From assembly GCF_007830315.1 (NCBI RefSeq), contig NZ_VLKJ01000008.1, positions 62,001-126,000 on the forward strand: 64,000 nucleotides of DNA, written 5' to 3'. The stretch's first letter is position 1; each line of letters begins with the position of its first letter. This document shows positions 36,106 through 43,247 of this stretch, piece after piece. The notes below the pieces were generated by a model. The model ran no database searches, was not told the origin of the DNA, and was given only the letters and a program-made list of their open reading frames with translations. The position numbers and the translations under genes are program-made. The stretch is from Novosphingobium taihuense. Its GTDB lineage: Bacteria; Pseudomonadota; Alphaproteobacteria; Sphingomonadales; Sphingomonadaceae.

Positions 36106-37002
36106 TCAGAACGTTGGCGCCACGATCGTCTGCGCTGTCAGCCTGTCGATCACTTCTTGTGGCATCGTCTCGGCCGGGCGGCCCGAAACGAAATCAAGCA
36201 GGTCCTTGGTCAGCCGCTCGGTCTGCGTGGCGAAGACACCGTGCGGTTCGCCATCATACTCGATCAGCGTGGAATGCGGCACGGCCTTGGCCACGGCCCG
36301 CCCGGTCGCCTCGATCGGTACAGTCGCATCCGATGTGCCATGGATCACCAGCGTCGGCACGCGGAACGAGGCGAGGTCGCCCCGGAAGTCGGTCGTGGCA
36401 AAGGCCTTTGCGGCGAGCAGCGTCGGCCGCAGACCTGCCTGCATCGCGGTTGCCCACGAAAGCTTGAGCGTCTCGTCGCTCACCGGCCTGCTCAACATGC
36501 CCACGCCATAGAAATCACGGAAGAAGCCGGTGAAGAATTTCGCCCGGTCCTCCAGCATGCCCTCGGTCATCTCATCGAACGTCGATTGAGGCACACCCTC
36601 GGGATTGTCGTCGGTCTTGAGCATGTAGGGCACGACTGAGGACACCAGCGCCACCCGCGAAACGCCGCGCCCGCCATGGCGCGACATGTAGCGCGCGATC
36701 TCGCCGCCGCCCATCGAAAAGCCGACCAAGGCCGCGCCATCGCTCACACCCATTGCCGCCATGACGTCAGCCAGATCGTCTGCAAACGTGTCATAGTGAT
36801 ATCCGCCCGAGGGCTGGTCCGAGCGCCCGAAACCGCGCCGGTCATAGGCAATCGCGCGGAAGCCTTCTTCGGCCAATGCATGGCTCACCGGGTCCCAGCT
36901 GTCGCCCGAAAGCGGCCAGCCATGGATCAGCACCACAGGCGGGCCATCCCCCCACGACTTGGCATAAAGGCGAGTTCCGTCGCGGGTTTCGATCATCGGC
37001 AT
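36106..37002 (-). CDS. Alpha/beta hydrolase (non-haem chloroperoxidase/arylesterase type)
   Basis: A 298-residue alpha/beta hydrolase. The oxyanion region is VVLIHGWPLSGDSWD, the nucleophile elbow GFSMGGGE, the acid in HGTSDATVP and the His in DGEPHGVFA. The AYDRRGFGRSDQPSGGYHYDTFADDL segment is typical of the cofactor-free haloperoxidase/esterase group. The true substrate is probably an ester or lactone. ATG 37002 has GGAGA at 8 bases; the TTG just upstream is less likely. The gene is on the opposite strand to its neighbours and separates imuA-imuB from the second SOS operon. Its 5' end lies 107 bases from the LexA box at 37110. Confidence 0.88.
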   Translation of the reverse strand: MPMIETRDGTRLYAKSWGDGPPVVLIHGWPLSGDSWDPVSHALAEEGFRAIAYDRRGFGRSDQPSGGYHYDTFADDLADVMAAMGVSDGAALVGFSMGGGEIARYMSRHGGRGVSRVALVSSVVPYMLKTDDNPEGVPQSTFDEMTEGMLEDRAKFFTGFFRDFYGVGMLSRPVSDETLKLSWATAMQAGLRPTLLAAKAFATTDFRGDLASFRVPTLVIHGTSDATVPIEATGRAVAKAVPHSTLIEYDGEPHGVFATQTERLTKDLLDFVSGRPAETMPQEVIDRLTAQTIVAPTF

Positions 37003-37109
37003 CAAACTGTCTCCTGAGCCCCGTCCGTGTGCTCCCTCAACGGCTCGTCCCGTTTCGCGTTCCGCTGCCCGGCCTGTCCACAGGTACGGGCTGGCGCATC
37101 AATCGGAAA

Positions 37110-37124
37110 GAACATATAAAGAAC
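37110..37124 (+). promoter_or_regulatory. LexA box directly in front of the radical SAM-udgX-dnaE2 operon
   Basis: GAAC-ATATAAA-GAAC matches the alphaproteobacterial operator exactly and differs from the imuA box only in the spacer. It ends two bases before the ATG at 37127, so it overlaps the place where a ribosome binding site would be; the transcript may be leaderless or start inside the box. Confidence 0.88.
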
Positions 37125-37126
37125 AA

Positions 37127-38374
37127 ATGTCGCAGCTATCCGTTCTCGAACGCCTCGAAATCCTCGCTGATGCCGCCAAGTACGACGCCTCCTGCGCTTC
37201 GTCGGGCACCACCAAGCGCAACAGCAAAGGTGGAAAAGGCATCGGGTCGACCGAGGGCATGGGCATCTGCCATGCCTATGCGCCCGATGGTCGCTGCATC
37301 TCGCTGCTGAAGATCCTGCTGACCAACCACTGCGTTTTCGATTGCCATTACTGCGTGAACCGCAAGAGCTCGAACACCCGCCGCGCGCGCTTCAACCCGC
37401 AGGAGGTGGTGGACCTGACCCTGTCGTTCTACCGCCGCAACTATATCGAGGGTCTGTTCCTCTCCTCGGGCATCGTCAAAAGCTCCAGCCATACCATGGA
37501 GCAGTTGATAGAAGTCGCCCGTATCCTGCGGGAAGAGCATGATTTTCGCGGATACATTCACCTCAAGACCATCCCCGAGGCCGATCCCGAACTGGTCGCG
37601 CAGGCCGGGCTCTATGCCGATCGCGTCTCGATCAATGTCGAACTGCCGACGGTAGCCGGCCTCACCCGCCTCGCGCCAGACAAGTCCGCGCCGCAGATCG
37701 AAGGGGCGATGGGATCGCTGAAACAAGCCATCGTCGAGGCCAAGGACGCCCGCAAGCGCTTCCGTCACGCGCCGAAGTTCGCGCCCGCGGGCCAGTCCAC
37801 CCAGATGATCGTCGGCGCTGACGCTGCGACCGATACCGATATCGTCGGCCGCGCCAGCACACTCTATGACCGCTTTCGCCTGCGCCGCGTCTATTACTCC
37901 GCGTTCAGTCCGATCCCGGATGCCAGCGCGGTCCTGCCGCTCAAGCGCCCGCCATTGATGCGCGAGCACCGGCTCTACCAGTCCGACTGGTTGATGCGCT
38001 TCTACGGCTATGCTCCGCACGAGGTTCAGCAGGCAGCCGGAGCTGACGGCATGCTCCCGCTCGACATCGATCCCAAGCTTGCCTGGGCTTTGCGCTTTCG
38101 CGGAGATTTCCCGATCGACGTCAACCGCGCGCCGCGCGAAAAGCTGTTGCGTGTGCCGGGCTTGGGGGTGAAAGCCGTCAATGCGCTTGTCGCCGTACGC
38201 CGCCAGCGTCGCTTGCGTCTGGCCGACGTCGGCAAGCTCACCGTCTCCATCGCCAAGGTGCGCCCTTTCATCGTTGCCGAAGACTGGCGCCCGGTGCTCC
38301 TGACCGATCGCGTCGATCTGCAGAGCCTGCTGGTGCCGAGCGTCAAGCCTACCCAGATGGAACTCTTCGCATGA
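37127..38374 (+). CDS. Radical SAM protein linked to UdgX (putative DNA repair)
   Basis: A 415-residue radical SAM protein of a family known only by its association with UDG-like proteins, annotated elsewhere as putative DNA modification or repair protein; its reaction is unknown. The cluster motif is Cys69-X3-Cys73-X2-Cys76 in NHCVFDCHYCVNRKS. SAM-contact regions follow (FLSSGIVKSSSHTMEQ). The C-terminus contains a helix-hairpin-helix (EKLLRVPGLGVKAVNALVAV), a non-specific DNA-binding element, which supports action on DNA. It is preceded by a LexA box and overlaps the glycosylase gene by four bases (ATGA), so it should be co-induced by DNA damage with UdgX and DnaE2. Confidence 0.85.
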   Translation: MSQLSVLERLEILADAAKYDASCASSGTTKRNSKGGKGIGSTEGMGICHAYAPDGRCISLLKILLTNHCVFDCHYCVNRKSSNTRRARFNPQEVVDLTLSFYRRNYIEGLFLSSGIVKSSSHTMEQLIEVARILREEHDFRGYIHLKTIPEADPELVAQAGLYADRVSINVELPTVAGLTRLAPDKSAPQIEGAMGSLKQAIVEAKDARKRFRHAPKFAPAGQSTQMIVGADAATDTDIVGRASTLYDRFRLRRVYYSAFSPIPDASAVLPLKRPPLMREHRLYQSDWLMRFYGYAPHEVQQAAGADGMLPLDIDPKLAWALRFRGDFPIDVNRAPREKLLRVPGLGVKAVNALVAVRRQRRLRLADVGKLTVSIAKVRPFIVAEDWRPVLLTDRVDLQSLLVPSVKPTQMELFA

Positions 38375-39831
38375 AGCCGTTCCGCGACATGCGCCTGGCC
38401 GAGGCATTCCGCATCCAACTCGCCGCGCCGGACGATTTCGAAGACTGGCGCAATGCCGCCCGCCGGATGATCCGTGCCGACGTGCCGCCCGACCGGATCA
38501 CCTGGGAATCGCCTGCTGACCAGAGCGCGGACCTCTTCGCGCATGGTGACCGCCGCTTGCCGCCGCCCCCTGCCGATGCGCCGCAGCCACGCGCTTCGCG
38601 AGACTTCCTGCAACTTGCACAGAGTGTGATCCTTCATTCTGATTCAAAGCGCTTTTCTCTGCTTTATCGCGTGCTGTGGCGGCTTCAATCATGCCCGCGC
38701 CTGATGGAGGACAAAGCAGATCCTGATGTCCGCTCGATGGAGGATCTGGCCCGGCAGGTGCGGCGTGACATCCACAAGATGCGCGCCTTCGTCCGCTTCC
38801 GCCTCGTTGAGAGCGTCAATAGCGAGCAGGTGGAGCACTACGTCGCCTGGTTCGAGCCCGAGCATCACATCCTCCGCGCCAATGCCGGGTTCTTCGTGCG
38901 CCGCTTCACCACCATGCGCTGGTCGATCCTCACCCCGCGCGGATGCCTGCACTGGGACGGGGAAACCCTTCAGGAAGGCCCGCCAGCCACGCGGGCCGAT
39001 GCGCCTTCGGGCGATCCGGTCGAGGCGCTGTGGCGCGGTTATTATGCGTCGATCTTCAATCCTGCGCGTTTGAAGATCGGGGCCATGCTCAAGGAAATGC
39101 CCCGCAAGTACTGGAAAAACATGCCCGAAGCCGCGCTCATCCCCGAGCTGATCGCAGGGGCGCAGGCACGCGAGGCACGGATGGTGAAGGCGGGCGAACA
39201 GGACTTTGGCGAGCGGCCGCAGAGCCTCGATGCGATTGGCGATGCGATCCTTGCCTGCCGCCGCTGCGAGATTGGCTGCAATGGCACGCGCGCAGTCATG
39301 GGTGAGGGGGCCTCCACCGCCACGCTGATGATCGTGGGCGAACAGCCCGGCGATACCGAGGAAGAGCAGAGCCGCCCCTTCGTTGGCCCTGCAGGCCGTC
39401 TGTTGCGCACGCATCTAGAGGAAGCGGGTATCCCGGACAGGCGCACCTATGTGACCAACGCGGTCAAGCACTTCAAGTTCCTGCCACGTGGCAAGCGCCG
39501 CCTGCACCAGAACCCGACGGCCAAGGAAATCGACGTGTGCCGCTGGTGGCTCGATGGCGAGCGCGCGCTGGTCAAGCCCCGGCTCGTTCTGGCCCTCGGC
39601 GCCAGCGCGGCGCGGAGTCTGTTGGGCAAGACGGTCAGCGTGCAGAAGGTGCGCGGGGAGCCACATATGCTGGACGATGGCAGCGAACTGTGGATTACCA
39701 CCCACCCCAGCTATCTGCTGCGTCTGCAAGATCACGGACGCGCTGAAGAAGAGATCAAATTTGCGAATGACTTGCGCAAGGTAGCTGCACGTCTTTCGGA
39801 ACTTTTCGAGCGCGGAAGTCCTCAGGACTGA
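38371..39831 (+). CDS. UdgX-type uracil-DNA glycosylase fused to a DUF4130 domain
   Basis: UdgX excises uracil and stays covalently joined to the abasic site through a histidine. The 486-residue protein has an N-terminal DUF4130 domain (about 1-240; DFEDWRNAARRMIRADVPPD, LLYRVLWRL), of unknown function and typically linked to the preceding radical SAM family, and a C-terminal family-4-like glycosylase. The latter has Fe-S cysteines in ACRRCEIGCNGT, motif A VGEQPGDTEEEQSRPFVGPAG, the diagnostic UdgX loop GKRRLHQNP with the covalent-bond His379, and motif B TTHPSYLLRL. The loop reads KRRLH where the founding member has KRRIH. Stop and dnaE2 start share one base (TGATG). Confidence 0.88.
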   Translation: MKPFRDMRLAEAFRIQLAAPDDFEDWRNAARRMIRADVPPDRITWESPADQSADLFAHGDRRLPPPPADAPQPRASRDFLQLAQSVILHSDSKRFSLLYRVLWRLQSCPRLMEDKADPDVRSMEDLARQVRRDIHKMRAFVRFRLVESVNSEQVEHYVAWFEPEHHILRANAGFFVRRFTTMRWSILTPRGCLHWDGETLQEGPPATRADAPSGDPVEALWRGYYASIFNPARLKIGAMLKEMPRKYWKNMPEAALIPELIAGAQAREARMVKAGEQDFGERPQSLDAIGDAILACRRCEIGCNGTRAVMGEGASTATLMIVGEQPGDTEEEQSRPFVGPAGRLLRTHLEEAGIPDRRTYVTNAVKHFKFLPRGKRRLHQNPTAKEIDVCRWWLDGERALVKPRLVLALGASAARSLLGKTVSVQKVRGEPHMLDDGSELWITTHPSYLLRLQDHGRAEEEIKFANDLRKVAARLSELFERGSPQD

Positions 39832-42800
39832 TGCCCGAACCCGCGCTGACGCCCCCACGGCGCCACGTCACGCCGACTGAAGGGGAACCACCGCCGCGTG
39901 CGCCTTTCGTGGAACTGGGCCTTGCGACCTGCTTCTCCTTCCTGCGCGGCGCGTCCGAAGCATCCGCACTGGTCGAGACTGCGCGGGCGCTGGGCTATGA
40001 CGCGCTCGGGATTGCCGATGCCAACACCATGGCGGGCGTGGTGCGCCTCCATACCGAGGCTGAATCTGCGCGCCTACGCCCGGTGATTGGCTGCCGCATC
40101 GAGACGGTCGAAGGCCTTGCATTGCTAGCCTACCCACAGGATCGCGCTGCCTATGGTCGCCTTTGCCGCCTGATTTCGGCAGGGCGCATGTCGACGCTCG
40201 ATGGCGAATGGCAGGCCAAGGGCGTCTGCGAGATCGATCTGGCGATGCTGGCGGCCCATGCCGAAGGGGTCAGCTTGATCCTTATCCCCCCAAGCGATGT
40301 GGATCAGGTGTTTAGCGTAGAAATCGAAAGCAATGTCTATGCTTTTCCGGCAGGAGAGTCCCCAGCTTTTCCACCAGCTGTTCACAAGCAGTCCCTGCCT
40401 TTTCCCGACCTTCTCCCCCGGCTTGTCCACAGGCTGCCCACAATGCGTCATTTGGCCGCAAGCTACCTCTATGTGGGAGACGATATCGCCCGGATCGAAC
40501 GTCTCGATGGCCTTGCGCGTGCTCATGGCCTCGGCCTGCTCGCCACCAACGAGGTTCTCTATGCCACGCCAGAGCGCCGCCCGCTGCAGGACGTGATGAC
40601 GGCAATCCGCCACAAGACCACGGTGGCCGGGGCCGGGCACTTGCTCGAGCCCAATGCCGAGCGGCACCTGAAATCGCCCGACGAGATGGTCCGCCTGTTC
40701 CAGCGCTGGCCTCAAGCGATCACGGCGACGCGAGACGTGGCAGATGCCTGTCAGTTCAGCCTCAGGGAGCTAAGCTATGAATATCCCGAGGAAATCTGCC
40801 CGGAAGGCCATGATCCGCAATCATGGCTCGAAGTGCAGACCTGGCAAGGTGCGCAGGGGCGCTATCCGGACGGCGTGCCCGATAGCGTGGCTGACACGCT
40901 GCGCCGGGAACTTGACCTGATCGGCAAGCTGAACCTCGCAACCTACTTTCTGACCATCAAGGACATTGTTGATTTCGCGAGAAATTGCGATCCTCCCATC
41001 CTGTGCCAAGGGCGCGGCTCGGCGGCCAATTCGGCGGTCTGCTTCTGCCTTGGCATCACCGCCGTCGATCCCGCCAAACACGCTCTCCTGTTCGATCGCT
41101 TCATTTCCGAGGAGCGTAAGGAGCCGCCAGACATCGACGTCGATTTCGAGCATGAGCGGCGCGAGGAAGTGATCCAGTACATCTACCGCCGCTTCGGCCG
41201 GGCGAGGGCAGGTCTCTGCGCCACGGTGATCCACTATCGCCCCCGCATGGCGATCCGCGAGGTGGGCAAGGCCATGGGCCTGTCCGAGGACGTGACAGGC
41301 GCGCTCGCCCGCACCGTCTGGGGCAGTTGGGGCACCGAAGTGGGCGAGAAGAACGTCAACGAAAGCGGCCTCGACGGTACCGATCCATACCTCAGGCGCG
41401 TTATCGCAATTGCCCAGCAAATGATTGGCATGCCTCGCCATCTTTCGCAGCACGTCGGCGGCTTCATCCTAACCCAGGGCCCGCTCACCGAGACGATCCC
41501 GATTGGCAATGGCGCCATGGCCGATCGCAGTTTTATCGAATGGGACAAGGATGACATCGACGCACTCGGCATCCTCAAGGTCGATGTACTGGCGCTCGGC
41601 ATGCTCACCTGCATCCGCAAGTGCCTCGACTTGCTGGGCGCCCACCATGGCCGCGAACTGACGCTGGCCACGGTCCCGCGCGAGGATCCGGCGGTTTACG
41701 ACATGCTGTGCAAGGGTGATTCCCTCGGCGTGTTTCAGGTGGAAAGCCGCGCGCAGATGAACATGCTGCCGCGTCTGCGGCCGCGCTGCTTCTATGATCT
41801 GGTCATCGAAGTCGCCATCGTCCGCCCCGGCCCGATACAGGGTGACATGGTCCACCCCTACCTCAAGCGGCGGCGGGGTGAGGAGAAGGTCGAAATCCCC
41901 GCGCCTGGCCCGGAACATGGGCCCCCGGACGAGCTTTCCTCGATCCTTGCCCGCACACTAGGCGTGCCGATCTTCCAGGAGCAGGCAATGAAGATCGCGC
42001 TTGATGCGGCGAAATTCAGCAGCCTCGAAGCCAATCGCCTGCGAAAGGCTATGGCGACGTTCCGCTCGCGCGGGATGGTTCATGAGCTTGAGGACATGAT
42101 GGTCGGCCGCATGGTTCAGCGCGGCTATGATCCCGATTTCGCAGCGCGCTGCTTCAACCAGATCAAGGGCTTCGGCGAATATGGCTTTCCCGAAAGCCAC
42201 GCCGCCAGTTTTGCGCACCTCGTTTATGTCTCGTCATGGCTCAAGTGCCATTACCCGGCGGCCTTCGCCTGCGCGCTGCTCAATTCGCAGCCAATGGGTT
42301 TCTACGCCCCTGCGCAGATTGTCGGTGATGCGGCGCGGCATGGCGTGGTTGTGCTGCCGGTGGATGTGAACCATTCGGACTGGGACTGCACGCTGGAGCA
42401 GGAGGGCCATGCCCTGCGCCTCGGCCTCCGGCAGATCGATGGCTTCCCCGAGCACGCCGCTGCCATGCTTGTGGCAGCGAGGGAGCAGGGCGGGGGCTTC
42501 ACCGATGCCATCAGCCTCAAGGAACGGGCAGGGCTCTCGCCTGCGCTGGTCGAGCGGCTTGCCGCGGCCGATGCCCTCGGCTCGCTCGGCCTCACGCGCA
42601 GGCAGGCGTTGTGGGATGCGCGCAGTCTCGTCGCGCCCAAGGAACTGCCTCTCTTTGCCGCCATGACGTCACGCTCCGAAGGTGAGGAACGCAGCCGGGC
42701 CATACTGCCGATGATGCCGCTGTCCGAAGAGGTTGTGGCCGATTACCAGACACATCGCCTGTCGTTGAAGGCCCACCCGATGGCGTTCCTGCGCCCCCTT

Positions 42801-43247
42801 CTGGGCGAACGAGGCTTCGTGCGGGCAGCGGACCTCAGGAACCACAAGTATCGCGCCACGGTGCAGGTGGCCGGCGTGGTGCTGGTGCGTCAGCGCCCCG
42901 GCAGCGCGAAGGGCGTCTGCTTCATCACGCTCGAGGACGAAACCGGCGTGGTCAATCTGGTGATCTGGCCCGACCTGATGGAGAAGCAGCGCAAGGTCAT
43001 CATGGGGTCGCGGCTGATGGAAGTGCGCGGGCGGGTTGAATACGACGACGAGGTCATCCACGTCATCGCTACGCACCTGACCGATGCCAGCGCCAGTCTC
43101 GATGCCCTGTCCGATGCTGACCGGCTCAACCCGCCGATCGCGCGGGCCGATGAGTGCAACCGGCCGATCCCCGAACGAAGTGGGCCGGGTGCCCGCACGC
43201 ACCCGCGCGACGTGCGGATCATCCCCAAGTCACGCGATTTCCATTAG
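39831..43247 (+). CDS. dnaE2: Error-prone DNA polymerase III alpha subunit DnaE2
   Basis: DnaE2 is the catalytic polymerase of the ImuA-ImuB-DnaE2 mutasome. The 1138-residue protein has an N-terminal PHP domain whose first metal motif is degenerate (VELGLATCFSFLRGAS, where other DnaE proteins have H-X-H), the polymerase core with catalytic aspartates (PPDIDVDFEHERREE), fingers (GGFILTQGPLTE; RLRKAMATFRSRGM) and the OB domain near the C-terminus (VQVAGVVLVRQRPGSAKG). An unusual, more AT-rich insertion of about 38 codons lies at 40293-40408. It is the last gene of the LexA-controlled radical SAM-UdgX operon and converges with the coiled-coil gene, whose last codon it overlaps. Confidence 0.96.
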   Translation: MPEPALTPPRRHVTPTEGEPPPRAPFVELGLATCFSFLRGASEASALVETARALGYDALGIADANTMAGVVRLHTEAESARLRPVIGCRIETVEGLALLAYPQDRAAYGRLCRLISAGRMSTLDGEWQAKGVCEIDLAMLAAHAEGVSLILIPPSDVDQVFSVEIESNVYAFPAGESPAFPPAVHKQSLPFPDLLPRLVHRLPTMRHLAASYLYVGDDIARIERLDGLARAHGLGLLATNEVLYATPERRPLQDVMTAIRHKTTVAGAGHLLEPNAERHLKSPDEMVRLFQRWPQAITATRDVADACQFSLRELSYEYPEEICPEGHDPQSWLEVQTWQGAQGRYPDGVPDSVADTLRRELDLIGKLNLATYFLTIKDIVDFARNCDPPILCQGRGSAANSAVCFCLGITAVDPAKHALLFDRFISEERKEPPDIDVDFEHERREEVIQYIYRRFGRARAGLCATVIHYRPRMAIREVGKAMGLSEDVTGALARTVWGSWGTEVGEKNVNESGLDGTDPYLRRVIAIAQQMIGMPRHLSQHVGGFILTQGPLTETIPIGNGAMADRSFIEWDKDDIDALGILKVDVLALGMLTCIRKCLDLLGAHHGRELTLATVPREDPAVYDMLCKGDSLGVFQVESRAQMNMLPRLRPRCFYDLVIEVAIVRPGPIQGDMVHPYLKRRRGEEKVEIPAPGPEHGPPDELSSILARTLGVPIFQEQAMKIALDAAKFSSLEANRLRKAMATFRSRGMVHELEDMMVGRMVQRGYDPDFAARCFNQIKGFGEYGFPESHAASFAHLVYVSSWLKCHYPAAFACALLNSQPMGFYAPAQIVGDAARHGVVVLPVDVNHSDWDCTLEQEGHALRLGLRQIDGFPEHAAAMLVAAREQGGGFTDAISLKERAGLSPALVERLAAADALGSLGLTRRQALWDARSLVAPKELPLFAAMTSRSEGEERSRAILPMMPLSEEVVADYQTHRLSLKAHPMAFLRPLLGERGFVRAADLRNHKYRATVQVAGVVLVRQRPGSAKGVCFITLEDETGVVNLVIWPDLMEKQRKVIMGSRLMEVRGRVEYDDEVIHVIATHLTDASASLDALSDADRLNPPIARADECNRPIPERSGPGARTHPRDVRIIPKSRDFH

